A stretch of 64,000 bases of DNA from Bacillus marinisedimentorum. Lineage in GTDB: Bacteria; Bacillota; Bacilli; Bacillales; Bacillaceae_O. Both the position numbers and the translations under genes were made by a program. Below the pieces are notes generated by a model, which searched no databases, was not told the origin of the DNA, and saw only the letters and a list, made by a program, of their open reading frames with translations. Positions 18,713 through 28,129 of this stretch are shown here, piece by piece (positions within the stretch are counted from its first letter, which is position 1; every line of letters starts with the position of its first letter). The DNA is taken from positions 39,315 through 103,314 of the forward strand of contig NZ_LWBL02000008.1 in NCBI RefSeq assembly GCF_001644195.2. The letters run 5' to 3'.

Positions 18713-19811
18713 TTAAAGCTTAGAGCGCAGGTATGCATCGATGAACGGTTCGAGTTTGCCGTCCATTACGGCCTGCACGTTGCCGTTTTCCACATTTGTG
18801 CGATGGTCTTTTACCATTGAATACGGATGGAAGACGTACGAGCGGATCTGGCTGCCCCAGCCGATATCTTTTTGCTCGCCGCGGATTTCGGCAAGTTCCT
18901 GTTCCTGCTCTTCAATCTTGAGCTGGTACAGTTTCGCTTTCAGCATTTTCATCGCTCTTTCACGGTTCTTAATCTGGGACCGCTCAGACTGGCACGTGAC
19001 AACCGTGTTCGTCGGCGTATGGGTGATACGGACTGCCGAGTCGGTCGTATTGACGTGCTGACCGCCGGCTCCGCTTGACCGGTACGTGTCGATCTTCAAA
19101 TCTTCCGTCCGGACGTCAATTTCAATATCATCATTGAATTCCGGCATCACATCAACGGAAACGAACGACGTATGGCGGCGCCCTGATGCATCAAAAGGGG
19201 ATATCCTGACGAGGCGGTGGACTCCTTTTTCCGCCTTCAAGTAGCCGTAGGCATTATGCCCTTTAATGTTAAGTGTCACACTTTTGACGCCTGCTTCTTC
19301 ACCTGGCAGGTAGTCAAGCGTTTCGACCTTGTAGCCTTTGCCTTCAGCCCAGCGCGTATACATGCGGAGCAGCATCGAGGCCCAGTCCTGCGATTCGGTT
19401 CCGCCTGCACCCGGATGGATTTCCAGAATGGCGTTGTTTTTATCATACGGTTCGCTTAACAGCAATTCGAGTTCAAACTCGTTCATATCCTCCGTCAATC
19501 CGGTGATCTCACTTTCAAGCTCTTCACGGAGATCGTCATCATGTTCTTCTTTTACAAGTTCATAGGACACCGTCAAATTTTCGTAGCGCTCATCCAGATC
19601 CTTAAGCTTATTGACGGAGTCTTTTAAGACATTCACTTCATTGATGACTGTTTGCGCCTCATTCTGGTTATCCCAAAATGTCGGCATCGCCATTCTTTCT
19701 TCGAGTTCAGCTATCCGTTTTTCTTTGCTGGAGAGGTCAAAGAGACCCCCTAAAATCATTGATACGGCGGGACATCTTTTCTAACTCTTGTTTGATTTCT
19801 GCAAGTTCCAT
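18713..19811 (-). CDS. prfB: Peptide chain release factor 2 (programmed +1 frameshift)
   Basis: RF2 terminates translation at UGA and UAA. The gene starts with ATG at 19811 (GAGGTG upstream) and reads 24 codons, [13 protein letters not shown] to GSL, into an in-frame TGA (19739-19737). Shifting +1 at CTT-TGA-C continues as LDLSSKEKR through the remaining 341 codons, giving about 365 residues in total, the normal RF2 length. The anticodon-like tripeptide SPF and the catalytic GGQ motif ([11 protein letters not shown]) are present. Annotating only the downstream frame from 19759 would miss the true N-terminus. The frame change is the known autoregulatory mechanism, not a defect. Confidence 0.97.
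19737..19751 (-). promoter_or_regulatory. prfB: prfB programmed frameshift signal
   Basis: On the minus strand AGGGGG (19751-19746), an internal Shine-Dalgarno-like stimulator, is followed three bases later by CTT TGA C. Low RF2 lets the ribosome slip +1 from CUU onto UUU; high RF2 terminates at the UGA. Confidence 0.95.
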
Positions 19812-19958
19812 TAAGACACCTCATCTATTTTTCATATTTATAGCATTTATACCCTGCAGTCCGGCATTTTATCACCCCGCCTGCACTTCCGAAAGGATTA
19901 TACCGTAAGGAACCCCCTCCGCGCACGGAGGGAGCCCGCAAAAATTCATATTCTATCG

Positions 19959-22475
19959 TTAACTTCCGTGGCAATTCTTATACTTTTTGCCGCTCCCGCA
20001 TGGGCAAGGATCGTTACGTCCGATATTTTCCTTCTTAACAAAAGGCTTGCGCTTCTTTTCCTCGCCTTCATTTGCGGAAGGATGGACAGCTGAAGACTCT
20101 TTCGCCACTTCCTGTCGTTCCAGGTTGTTGCGGATTTCCGCTTTCATAATATAGCGGGACACTTCGTCTTCAATGGAAGCGATCATATTCTCGAACATTT
20201 GGAAGCCTTCCATCTGATATTCACGCAGCGGGTCCGTCTGTCCATATGCGCGCAAGTGGATGCCCTGGCGCAGCTGTTCCATCGCATCGATATGATCCAT
20301 CCACTTTGAGTCAACGGAACGGAGCAGGATGACTTTTTCAAATTCCCGCATCTGTTCAGAAGTGAGCTGCTGCTCTTTCTCATCATAACGCTCTTTCACT
20401 TTTCCGATAATAAGCTCGATCATTTCTTCCGGCTCAATGCCCTTCAAGTCCTTTTCGGTAACGGTTCCTTCCGAAAGAAGGTTTCCATTGACAAAGTTGA
20501 CGATCTGTCCAAGCTCCCACTCTTCTTCGATATCTGATCCGGTGTGAACCGCCACAATCCTTTCTACGGAAGACAGGATCATCTTCTCAATGATTTCGCG
20601 GAGATTGTCAGAACTCAACACATCATTACGCTGTTCATAAATGACCTCGCGCTGCTGGCGCAGGACATCATCATAAGCAAGGAGCTGTTTACGGGCATCA
20701 TAGTTATTGCCTTCGACACGTTTCTGGGCAGATTCAACCGCACGGCTGACCAGCTTTGACTCGATCGGCTGCTCATCATCCATGCCAAGGCGCTCCATCA
20801 TCGACTTCATATTATCGGAACCGAACCGGCGCATCAATTCATCTTCCATGGAAAGATAGAATTGGGACATACCAGGGTCACCCTGACGCCCGGAACGCCC
20901 GCGCAGCTGGTTATCAATCCGGCGTGATTCATGGCGCTCCGTACCGATGACGGCGAGTCCGCCAAGTTCCTTGACGCCTTCGCCGAGCTTGATATCGGTA
21001 CCGCGGCCCGCCATGTTGGTCGCAATCGTTACAGCTCCGCGCTGACCGGCATCCTCAATGATCTGCGCTTCTTTGCCGTGATTTTTCGCGTTCAGAACGT
21101 TATGCTTCACGCCTTTTTTCTTCAAATAAGCTGATAAAAGCTCGGAAGTTTCTACAGCAACCGTGCCGACAAGCACCGGCTGGCCCTTTTTGTAGCGTTC
21201 CGCTATGTCATCAACAACGGCCCGGAACTTACCATCGATCGTCTTGTAAACCAGGTCTGGCCGGTCATCACGGACAATCGGGCGGTTCGTCGGAATGACG
21301 AGAACGTTCATATTATAGATGTTGCGGAATTCCTCTTCCTCTGTCTTTGCCGTACCGGTCATGCCGGCGAGCTTTTCGTAGCGGCGGAAATAGTTCTGGA
21401 AGGTGATGGTCGCAAGTGTCATACTCTCATTCTGTATTTCAAGTGCTTCTTTCGCTTCGATCGCCTGGTGCAAACCGTCACTGTACCGGCGTCCTTTCAT
21501 CAAACGGCCGGTGAACTGGTCGACGATGACCACTTCACCCTCCTGCACGACATAGTCGGTATCGCGCTGCATGCTTACATGCGCTTTCAACGCCTGATTA
21601 ATATGGTGATTCAGCTGGACATGCTTCACATCAAAGAGGTTTTCAATGTTGAAAAACTTCTCAGCCTTGTTGATACCTTCTTCTGTCAGCTGGACCCCTT
21701 TTGTTTTCACATCATATGTGTAATCTTCATCGTCGCCTTTTAATGTTCGGACAAACGAATCAGCCATATGATAAAGCTGGGTGGATTTTTGGGCACTCCC
21801 GGATATGATCAAAGGTGTCCGTGCTTCATCAATCAAAATGGAGTCGACCTCGTCAATGATTGCATAATGAAGCGGACGCTGGACCATATGTTCTTTATAC
21901 AGCACCATGTTGTCACGCAAATAATCGAATCCGTATTCATTATTTGTCCCATATGTGATATCGGCTTCATATGCCGCTTTTTTCTCTTCTTTGGAAAGGC
22001 CGCTTACATTCAAGCCGACTGTAAGGCCGAGAAATTCAAACAGCTGCCCCATCTCTGCGGCATCACGGCTGGCCAGGTACTCGTTGACCGTTACAATGTG
22101 GACGCCTTTGCCTGTCAAGGCATTCAAATATGCCGGCATCGTCGCCGCCAGCGTTTTACCTTCACCTGTTTTCATCTCGGAAATATTTCCTTCGTGGAGA
22201 GCAATACCGCCGATTATCTGTACAGGATACGGCGTCATGCCCAGCACGCGGGTCGATGCCTCACGCACGACCGCAAAAGCTTCCGGAAGCATTTTGTCAA
22301 GATCCTCGCCATCCGCATAGCGTTTCTTGAAATCTTCTGTCTTCCCGCGCAGTCCGTCATCGGAAAGCTTCTTCATTTCATCGGCCATCGCCTCTATTTG
22401 ATCAACGGTTTTTTGCATTTTATTCAGTTGACGCTGATTCCCATCACCAATCACTTTCTTCAGGATACCAAGCAT
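19959..22475 (-). CDS. secA: Protein translocase ATPase SecA
   Basis: 838 residues. This is the motor that pushes preproteins through SecYEG. Walker A is MKTGEGKTL (about residue 100), Walker B is the DEVD box, and helicase-type motifs [10 protein letters not shown] and RGRSGRQGD follow. The C-terminus carries the zinc-binding SEC-C tail with [16 protein letters not shown] start at [10 protein letters not shown] (22475), with GAGGAG eight bases upstream, as in B. subtilis SecA, rather than 24 bases earlier. A GC-rich hairpin follows the gene near 19908-19933 but lacks a T-run. Confidence 0.98.
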   Translation of the reverse strand: MLGILKKVIGDGNQRQLNKMQKTVDQIEAMADEMKKLSDDGLRGKTEDFKKRYADGEDLDKMLPEAFAVVREASTRVLGMTPYPVQIIGGIALHEGNISEMKTGEGKTLAATMPAYLNALTGKGVHIVTVNEYLASRDAAEMGQLFEFLGLTVGLNVSGLSKEEKKAAYEADITYGTNNEYGFDYLRDNMVLYKEHMVQRPLHYAIIDEVDSILIDEARTPLIISGSAQKSTQLYHMADSFVRTLKGDDEDYTYDVKTKGVQLTEEGINKAEKFFNIENLFDVKHVQLNHHINQALKAHVSMQRDTDYVVQEGEVVIVDQFTGRLMKGRRYSDGLHQAIEAKEALEIQNESMTLATITFQNYFRRYEKLAGMTGTAKTEEEEFRNIYNMNVLVIPTNRPIVRDDRPDLVYKTIDGKFRAVVDDIAERYKKGQPVLVGTVAVETSELLSAYLKKKGVKHNVLNAKNHGKEAQIIEDAGQRGAVTIATNMAGRGTDIKLGEGVKELGGLAVIGTERHESRRIDNQLRGRSGRQGDPGMSQFYLSMEDELMRRFGSDNMKSMMERLGMDDEQPIESKLVSRAVESAQKRVEGNNYDARKQLLAYDDVLRQQREVIYEQRNDVLSSDNLREIIEKMILSSVERIVAVHTGSDIEEEWELGQIVNFVNGNLLSEGTVTEKDLKGIEPEEMIELIIGKVKERYDEKEQQLTSEQMREFEKVILLRSVDSKWMDHIDAMEQLRQGIHLRAYGQTDPLREYQMEGFQMFENMIASIEDEVSRYIMKAEIRNNLERQEVAKESSAVHPSANEGEEKKRKPFVKKENIGRNDPCPCGSGKKYKNCHGS

Positions 22476-22935
22476 TGCATTACGCTCCTCTGTATTCATT
22501 TCAGTTAATTGAAAGGCTGGTAAAACTTCATTTTTTCCGCAGTTATTCCTGTATTGTTTTTTTCAATTCAACCTTTATATTAACACTTTCTTGAAAAGAG
22601 TGCCAAGTGTTTCACGGGCCTGCGGGCCTTATCGAAAGGAAGATAATGGATTTACCTGCCGTTTTATTTGGCCGTTTGTGTAAAAAAGGTGAACAAATAA
22701 AGGCGTTTTTTTGAAAATGATGTTGATTTCCACTATATAGGGAGTGTAAAAGCGTTATACTGTCGATATTTCCCGGAAAATAACGTGTCTTCTCTATATC
22801 CAGATGTGTGAAAATCACCCTTTTCCACCCTTAAAATTACATAAATACCGAATTTGCGTAACCGTCCTGCGGAATCTGCGTTATAATAGATTTTAAATAA
22901 TTGAAGAAAAGCTGAAAAAGGAGTTTGCAGAGTAA
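22476..22935. promoter_or_regulatory. secA: Divergent intergenic region, secA promoter candidate
   Basis: About 460 bases between secA and the divergent plus-strand gene. On the minus strand TTGGCA and TAATAT are spaced 18 bases apart (within 22575-22606), about 105 bases before secA, a fair SigA promoter. TATAAT at 22882-22887 may serve the plus-strand gene. No other element is recognisable. Confidence 0.4.
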
Positions 22936-23277
22936 ATGGGGGATATCAGACAGCAAAAGAAACAATTGGTCGATATATACAAGAATACCGTTTACCGGTA
23001 TCGGAGAAAGTACCTAATAGGTGAACTATCCATTGAGCGCTATATAGATTGGTATCGATTCTCGATCGAATCGCTGATTGCGCTTGATTACACTATAACG
23101 ACTGCACACCACTATTTATTCAGCGCCGAAAAACAGGCAGATAGAGAACTGAAAGCATTATGGATGAACGCAAACGATCCCAGCGCAAAAATCGGTCTTC
23201 ATAAAAGGATCGCGATCGACAAGAAGGAAGCTGAAGCACGAAGAAATTCATTTCAAACTATAGATGCCAAAAAATAA
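22936..23277 (+). CDS. Hypothetical small helical protein
   Basis: I do not recognise this 113-residue protein. It is basic and rich in K, R, Y and I, with no signal peptide or membrane segment, and is predicted mostly helical (YKNTVYRYRRKYLIGELSIERYIDWYRFSIESLI). It is the only plus-strand gene between secA and the sigma-54 regulator. AAAAAGGAG lies 12 bases before the ATG, slightly far, and TATAAT about 50 bases upstream. A shared bidirectional terminator ends it against hpf. Coding status is supported by length, the ribosome-binding site and its own transcription signals. Confidence 0.65.
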   Translation: MGDIRQQKKQLVDIYKNTVYRYRRKYLIGELSIERYIDWYRFSIESLIALDYTITTAHHYLFSAEKQADRELKALWMNANDPSAKIGLHKRIAIDKKEAEARRNSFQTIDAKK

Positions 23278-23319
23278 AACGCGCAGCCTTTGCAAGAAAC
23301 AGGCTGCGCGTTTCTTTTT
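23268..23319. terminator. Bidirectional terminator between the 113-residue gene and hpf
   Basis: CGCGCAGCCT (23280-23289) and AGGCTGCGCG (23301-23310) form a ten-pair perfect stem, with an A-rich tract on the left and TTTCTTTTT on the right, so it works for both convergent genes. Confidence 0.88.
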
Positions 23320-23326
23320 GGATTTG

Positions 23327-23887
23327 TTAGCTCGGCTCAATCAAACCGTATCTTCCATCTTTTCTCCTGTACACGACATTGGTGCTGCCGGTTACGGCAT
23401 TTTCAAAAACGAAGAAGCTGTGGCCAAGCATATCCATTTGCAGAATCGCTTCTTCGGAATCCATCGGTTTCAAATCAAACCTCTTCGTCCGGACTACTTC
23501 GAGGCCTTCATCGTCTTCTGGTTCGGCCTCTATGCCATTGCCCTCAATGTTCGCAAACACATATTTCGGCGCGCCTTCCTGGCGCTCCTGCCGGAATTTG
23601 CGGTTCACTTTCGTTTTATGTTTACGGATCTGGCGTTCCAGTTTGTCGACGACCAGGTCGATTGCGGCATACATATCAGTATGATGCTCTTCCGCCCGCA
23701 GGAGCAGGCGCGGCATCGGAATGGTCACCTCGATTTGGTGCTCATTATTGAAAACTTTTAAGTTCACGTTGACATCGGAGGTTAGCGGAGTATCGAAATA
23801 ACGCTCAAGCTTGAGCACCTTTTTCTCCACATACTCACGTAGTGCGGGAGTTACTTCGATGTTTTCGCCTCTAATGTTGAAATTCAT
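23327..23887 (-). CDS. hpf: Long-form ribosome hibernation promoting factor
   Basis: 186 residues. HPF (YvyD) binds 30S subunits and joins 70S ribosomes into inactive 100S dimers in stationary phase. The N-terminal HPF/YfiA domain (residues 1-95, MNFNIRGENIEVTPALREYVEKK) is followed by a linker and the C-terminal dimerisation domain (about 125-186, ending VVYRRKDGRYGLIEPS), so it is the long form. The start at 23887 has AAAGGAGGAG upstream. An in-frame extension of about 65 codons reaching 24082 crosses a terminator and is rejected. In B. subtilis this gene is under SigB and SigH; I do not see a convincing match to either. Confidence 0.96.
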   Translation of the reverse strand: MNFNIRGENIEVTPALREYVEKKVLKLERYFDTPLTSDVNVNLKVFNNEHQIEVTIPMPRLLLRAEEHHTDMYAAIDLVVDKLERQIRKHKTKVNRKFRQERQEGAPKYVFANIEGNGIEAEPEDDEGLEVVRTKRFDLKPMDSEEAILQMDMLGHSFFVFENAVTGSTNVVYRRKDGRYGLIEPS

Positions 23888-24015
23888 AATGGACTCCTCC
23901 TTTCGGTATGTAAAACAATTTCGACGCAGAAACCTAAAACCCTTTACCATTTGACAAAAAAAGATGAACAATATGTTAACATTGTTAACACCTGATTTAC
24001 AAAGCTGCAGGTAGA

Positions 24016-24056
24016 CAAAAACCCACCTCAACAACCTGAGATGGGTTTTGTTTTTT
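24016..24056 (-). terminator. Terminator of the cold-shock gene
   Basis: On the minus strand ACCCATCTCAG pairs with TGAGGTGGGT around GTTGT and is followed by TTTTG. It also isolates hpf from upstream transcription. Confidence 0.75.
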
Positions 24057-24128
24057 GCGTAATTTCTATGATTAAAAAGCAATCATTCCGCAACCCATCA
24101 GAGGTCCGGAGATCTTTTTATTCATAAA

Positions 24129-24326
24129 TTACAGCTTTGTTACATTTGCAGCTTGAGGTCCGCGAGCGCCTTCAACGATTTCAAACTCAACGTCTTGACC
24201 TTCTTCAAGTGACTTGAAACCTTCTTCTTCGATCGCTGAGAAGTGTACGAAAACGTCATCTCCATCTTCGCGCTCGATGAAACCGAAACCTTTTTCTGCG
24301 TTGAACCATTTTACTTTTCCTTGCAT
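24129..24326 (-). CDS. cspC: Cold-shock protein (Csp family)
   Basis: A 65-residue OB-fold RNA chaperone. Both RNA-binding motifs are intact: KGFGFIE (RNP1) and VFVHF (RNP2). The start [14 protein letters not shown] at 24326 is the normal family start; the 30-codon upstream extension runs through the long untranslated leader typical of csp genes. The name cspC is by similarity and position; Bacillus paralogues are nearly identical, so cspB or cspD cannot be excluded. Confidence 0.93.
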   Translation of the reverse strand: MQGKVKWFNAEKGFGFIEREDGDDVFVHFSAIEEEGFKSLEEGQDVEFEIVEGARGPQAANVTKL

Positions 24327-24493
24327 TCTTTCACATTCCCTTCGAATAAGTACTGAGCGGATATCCAGCAATGGTATCCACACTTTGAATATAGCGAAAG
24401 CGCTCTCCAAAGTCAAATTGTACCCTGTGTTTTCGTATGATAAAATTCGACAAACACCTTCCTAAATTCTTCAGCAGGGAAATAACGGGAAAT

Positions 24494-24517
24494 ATTGCCT
24501 GGCAATTGCCAGGCAAT
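24494..24517. repeat. Palindromic repeat family A, copy 4 (minimal)
   Basis: A single perfect palindrome with the core GCCTGGCAATTGCCAGGC flanked by ATT and AAT. It lies 15 bases past the stop codon of the 128-residue gene. Confidence 0.85.
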
Positions 24518-24531
24518 CAATATGTAAAGAA

Positions 24532-24918
24532 TCAGTGGACCACATACCTGCTCAATGCCTGCTGGATATCCGATTTCCATGTTTCAAAGGCAGGAATAAG
24601 CCTATTGCAGATTGAGCTTTGCTTGCCGTTTGTGTAGTCAGTTTCAGTTTCAATATCTTTAAGGACAGCAACGATACCGTCAAATTGGGTGACTGCATTC
24701 GCCACCGAGTCATCGTCATCAAGCAGCTGCCGAAGCTGGGTATTGGCGCCGCTCACCTTTTTCAGTGCTGTTAAGATATCCCCGAGCATCGGATCTGCTT
24801 TTTCAGGGATTTCTCTGGCAAAGCAGTCGTCCACAAAGTCGAATCCTTCCTCAATCGTATTAAGCAGGTGATAATACCGCTGCACAAACTCCAATTGACT
24901 TTGATTCAAATCGTTCAT
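24532..24918 (-). CDS. Uncharacterised protein at the end of the fliDST operon
   Basis: A 128-residue acidic protein that I cannot name. It has no signal peptide or membrane segment and is predicted all-helical (QLEFVQRYYHLLNTIEEGFDFVDDCFA, then DILTALKKVSGANTQLRQLL). The start MNDLNQSQ at 24918 has AAGGTGAG immediately upstream, and the gene begins ten bases after fliT ends. It is therefore almost certainly translated with fliS and fliT. The helical character and position suggest an additional flagellar chaperone or regulator, which is inference only. Confidence 0.8.
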   Translation of the reverse strand: MNDLNQSQLEFVQRYYHLLNTIEEGFDFVDDCFAREIPEKADPMLGDILTALKKVSGANTQLRQLLDDDDSVANAVTQFDGIVAVLKDIETETDYTNGKQSSICNRLIPAFETWKSDIQQALSRYVVH

Positions 24919-24928
24919 CGCTCTCACC

Positions 24929-25282
24929 TTATTTCCGTTTGTCATAAAACATACCGTCAGCTGAGGATGAAGAAGAGTAAGGATTCGAATACCTCTCGTT
25001 AGATTGCTTCTGGTGCTTCAGCAAGCGGATATCTGTCTGAATATCAGCCATCAGCACTTCGAGCATCGTGTCTATCTCCTGGTTATAGCGAACAATTTCT
25101 GCACCGGCCTGCTCCTCTTCCTCTGAATAAGGAGGGTCCAGCTTTCCGATGTATGCATCCCGCTCGCCAAGCAGGCTTTCGATCGTTTTAATGTACTCGT
25201 CACGCTGCTCAGGTACAACTTTCTGCTGTAAATGAGCATGAAGCTTCTTCGTTATCGCGAGAAGCTCGTCAACTGTACTCAT
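24929..25282 (-). CDS. fliT: Flagellar protein FliT (FliD chaperone candidate)
   Basis: 117 residues, helical, charged, with no export signal (STVDELLAITKKLHAHLQQKVV). It is assigned mainly by size, helical character and its fixed position after fliS; FliT sequences are poorly conserved. In other bacteria FliT binds the filament-cap protein FliD. Its ATG overlaps the fliS stop codon (TAATG). The longer frame upstream inside fliS is rejected. Confidence 0.82.
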   Translation of the reverse strand: MSTVDELLAITKKLHAHLQQKVVPEQRDEYIKTIESLLGERDAYIGKLDPPYSEEEEQAGAEIVRYNQEIDTMLEVLMADIQTDIRLLKHQKQSNERYSNPYSSSSSADGMFYDKRK

Positions 25283-25683
25283 TACGCTCGACCACCTTGT
25301 CCATGCTGTTGTTGTCGGTTCAGCCGGATGACCTCTTTCCACGTATTCCGGAACTCAACCGCATAGCCTTCCACTTCATCCAAAATCTCAACGTCATTTT
25401 TCACATTCGCTTCCATCAGCCGGCGGTTCATGTAATCATACATCGCCAAAATGCCCTCTGACACTTCGTAATCAGGATTGGTCGTAACCATCAGCTCACT
25501 GATAATCTTCTGCGCCTTCTGGATGTTTGTATTCTTTGCTTCGATGTTCTTATTTATAATTCCCTGTTTCGCCTGTTTAATAAACTTCAATATGCCATTA
25601 TAGAGCATTAATGTGAGTTCTCCAGGCGAAGCCGTGTTCACACTGTTATTCTGATACGTTTGATAAGGGTTTGCCATTGACAT
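25282..25683 (-). CDS. fliS: Flagellin export chaperone FliS
   Basis: 133 residues. The family signature is clear: NPYQTYQNNSVNTASPGELTLMLYNGILKFIKQAK, an all-helical bundle. FliS binds the C-terminus of flagellin (Hag) in the cytoplasm and keeps it export-competent; in B. subtilis it also affects the FliW-Hag-CsrA homeostasis that is encoded further along this window. AAAGGAG lies 11 bases upstream of the ATG at 25683. A second methionine (MANPY, 25677) is possible but worse spaced. Confidence 0.95.
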   Translation of the reverse strand: MSMANPYQTYQNNSVNTASPGELTLMLYNGILKFIKQAKQGIINKNIEAKNTNIQKAQKIISELMVTTNPDYEVSEGILAMYDYMNRRLMEANVKNDVEILDEVEGYAVEFRNTWKEVIRLNRQQQHGQGGRA

Positions 25684-25919
25684 TTATTGAAACACTCCTT
25701 TATCTTTTAGGCTTAGCAAAAGCATTTGTTAAGCCTGTCCCAAAATCATTCCTTTTCTATCGTCGGACGCACGTTCGAACGATTCGAACGGCCTGGCCTT
25801 TCCGCAGGGCGTTGAATACATTTCCCCTAATCCTCACTCCTCACTCTTCCGGCATAAGGACATGCGCAGCATTTTAGAGTAGTCTCGGAGTTATGGATCC
25901 GGTTTTTAATGCATCTTTG

Positions 25920-27461
25920 TTACATTCCGCCGCCGAACGAATTCATCAGCATCATCGCCTGTTCGTTTGACCGCTGGATCGCTTTTTCCATGGCTGTGAA
26001 CTGGCGCCAGTAGCGGTCTTCGATTTTAATCATGCGATCTTCAAAACGGTCGATTTGTTTATCAACGCTGGATAACTGGCGGCCAAGGGTGAATTGCTGA
26101 TTGGTTTTTAGCTGATTTCCTGCTCTTGTTTCGATTTTATCCATTGTTTTGTCTATGGAAGCCCGAAGCCTGTCAGCTATGCCCATTTGTGAATGACTAG
26201 CCCCATTCACATTAAACAATTCGAAAATTGCATTCGGATTTTTGCGAATCGCCTCTTTCAGCTTCCCTTCATCAACAATCAACTTCCCCCGGTCCAGATA
26301 ATTACTGGATGTCTTAATCCCGATTTCGGAAAGCTGATTGAAATCTGAATTTACTCCTGTGACTGGTGAATACATATCCAGGCGCATCTGATTCAGTCCG
26401 CCTGACAAAATCGTATCGCTCCTCAGCAATCCGCTTCTGGCCCGCTCTTCCCACATTTCAACTTGCTTATCGGACATATCCTCTTTTTGCTTGTCAGATA
26501 GAGGCTTGTAATCCCGGTAACGTTCCTCGGACAATTCTTTATTGATTTTTTCAATTGTCTCATTATACTTATCGGCAAATTTCACGACCGATTCGAAAAT
26601 GGAGTCGACATCCGTTGCCGCGGTAATCGAAATTTCAGTATTTGTTGCTTCTTTCAAGGTATATTCGTAGCCGTTGATTGTAAACGTATTGGAAGCCCGG
26701 GTGGTCGCAAGCCCGTTCAAGCTGAATTCGGCATTCTGGCCGAGCCTCCCTATACCTGTAGACGCAGCCTGTTCATTTGTACTATGAAGCCTCAAAGTAT
26801 CATTTGCGAATGCGCCCGAAACGATGATTTCGGCATTCCCCGAAACATCACCGGTATTTTTTGCGTTTAACGAAATCCTTCCGGTTGTTTCATCAAAAAA
26901 GGCCATCACATCTGTTTGCTGGTTAATTTTATTAATCACATCGTTCAAGGAGTCGCTGGCCGGATCAAAGGTCACCGTTTTCGGATCTCCCATTGTTCCG
27001 TCCTTTTGGATTCCCTGGATTGTAAATGTGTTGGCTGTGCCCCAATCATTAACAAACTTTGTGCGCTGGCTATCGAGTGTTGCGTTTGGATCGATCGTCT
27101 CCCCTGCATTGATAGCGCTCCCTGCACTGTTCATGTAAGCGGACCTGGCCAGCTGGCTTACGACAATGGATGAGGAAACGTTCGTTGTGGCATTCACACT
27201 GCGGACGGACACTGCAGCTTCATTTGAACTGGTGACAGCCTTTTTAATAAAAGTGGACTGCCTGCCGATTCCGTCAAAGATCGATGTATCGAGTTCTTTC
27301 AGCAATTTATTCATCTCACGGTAATCGTCGCGCTGCCATTCCAGGATTTGCTTCTTCTGAGTCAATTTATCGAGCGGTATCCGTTCCGCCTTCATCAAGT
27401 CACTTACAATCGTATCAATATCCATGCCGCTTGCAAGGCCGCCAATTCGCATATCTGCCAT
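25920..27461 (-). CDS. fliD: Flagellar filament cap protein FliD
   Basis: 513 residues. FliD caps the growing filament and helps flagellin subunits fold. The N-terminal coiled-coil domain (MADMRIGGLASGMDIDTIVSDLMKAERIPLDKL) and the C-terminal domain (RLRASIDKTMDKIETRAG ... FEDRMIKIEDRYWRQFTAMEKAIQRSNEQ) are typical; the central D2/D3 part is variable as usual. It has no cleaved signal because it is exported by the flagellar type III system. Upstream is flaG (19 bases), and fliS is 236 bases downstream. Confidence 0.96.
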   Translation of the reverse strand: MADMRIGGLASGMDIDTIVSDLMKAERIPLDKLTQKKQILEWQRDDYREMNKLLKELDTSIFDGIGRQSTFIKKAVTSSNEAAVSVRSVNATTNVSSSIVVSQLARSAYMNSAGSAINAGETIDPNATLDSQRTKFVNDWGTANTFTIQGIQKDGTMGDPKTVTFDPASDSLNDVINKINQQTDVMAFFDETTGRISLNAKNTGDVSGNAEIIVSGAFANDTLRLHSTNEQAASTGIGRLGQNAEFSLNGLATTRASNTFTINGYEYTLKEATNTEISITAATDVDSIFESVVKFADKYNETIEKINKELSEERYRDYKPLSDKQKEDMSDKQVEMWEERARSGLLRSDTILSGGLNQMRLDMYSPVTGVNSDFNQLSEIGIKTSSNYLDRGKLIVDEGKLKEAIRKNPNAIFELFNVNGASHSQMGIADRLRASIDKTMDKIETRAGNQLKTNQQFTLGRQLSSVDKQIDRFEDRMIKIEDRYWRQFTAMEKAIQRSNEQAMMLMNSFGGGM

Positions 27462-27480
27462 AACGCGTACTCACCTTCCC

Positions 27481-27858
27481 CTATATCTTCTTATCAACAA
27501 CAAGACCGACAAACTCGGTCATCGCCGCATAAAAATCCAGCATCTTCTTCGCAGGGATCTCCCTGACTACCTCTTTTGACACCTCATCAACCACCGTCAC
27601 ATAATACTCATTCAGTTTCTCATGCAATTCAAACTGAATGTATGTATGGGAAGGCTGCAAAAACTCATTTAGGCCTTTCACAACTTCTTCAAGCTGCTCT
27701 TTTGATGCTTCCTTTACCGGTGCAGCTTTTTCATCAACAGATTTCTGTATATCAGGGCCGGCTTCTCCTTCCCCTTTCATTCTCAGCGTTTCCGAAGTTT
27801 CCAAAGAAGTTAGTCTTGTTGACTGGGAGACGCCTTGCGAAGAAATATGCTCGATCAT
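27481..27858 (-). CDS. flaG: FlaG family flagellar protein
   Basis: 125 residues. The second half (LNEFLQPSHTYIQFELHEKLNEYYVTVVDEVSKEVVREIPAKKMLDFYAAMTEFVGLVVDKKI) is the FlaG domain, with the conserved phrase EVVREIPAKK. The first half is a variable E/S-rich stretch. FlaG influences filament length in some species. It is the first gene of the flaG-fliD-fliS-fliT unit. Confidence 0.93.
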   Translation of the reverse strand: MIEHISSQGVSQSTRLTSLETSETLRMKGEGEAGPDIQKSVDEKAAPVKEASKEQLEEVVKGLNEFLQPSHTYIQFELHEKLNEYYVTVVDEVSKEVVREIPAKKMLDFYAAMTEFVGLVVDKKI

Positions 27859-27896
27859 ACCGTCTTCCTCCCGCTATTTTATTTTCTCTATGTTTT

Positions 27897-27922
27897 ATAT
27901 CGGTAGAAACTTCGGCAATTAC
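27897..27922 (-). promoter_or_regulatory. flaG: SigD-like promoter of flaG-fliDST
   Basis: The minus-strand -10 ACCGATAT (27897-27904) matches the SigD consensus GCCGATAT in seven of eight bases and lies 40 bases before flaG. The -35 is only partial (GTAA at a 14-base spacing), so the assignment rests on the -10 and the gene type. Confidence 0.6.
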
Positions 27923-27986
27923 AGCACGTAAAGCAAATTGGTGAAAAAAGAATTAGACAAAGAGCAAAATATATGCCGACAAATTC

Positions 27987-28009
27987 CGACAGGTGCCTGT
28001 CACCTGTCG
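27987..28009. repeat. Repeat family D, palindromic copy
   Basis: CGACAGGTG and CACCTGTCG form a perfect nine-base dyad around CCTGT. The contained GTGCCTGTCACC motif recurs in part at 2729-2740, 29833-29844 and, degenerate, 38948-38980. Confidence 0.7.
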
Positions 28010-28129
28010 AGAAAAATACCCCCAACCCTTCAAGAAATCGTAATATCCCTCACAAACTTCTAGAAAAAGGTGCCGTATAATGAATGAAAGGGGTTACATA
28101 ACGGTTTTCGTATGGGGAGGGTGTTTAGT

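Noticed and set aside
19908..19933. GC-rich hairpin after secA as a terminator
   Set aside because: The stem CCCTCCG/CGGAGGG is good, but no T-run follows on the minus strand.
23888..24082. N-terminal extension of hpf to 251 residues
   Set aside because: The extra 65 codons cross the cold-shock gene's terminator and lack a ribosome-binding site; the family start at 23887 has a perfect one.
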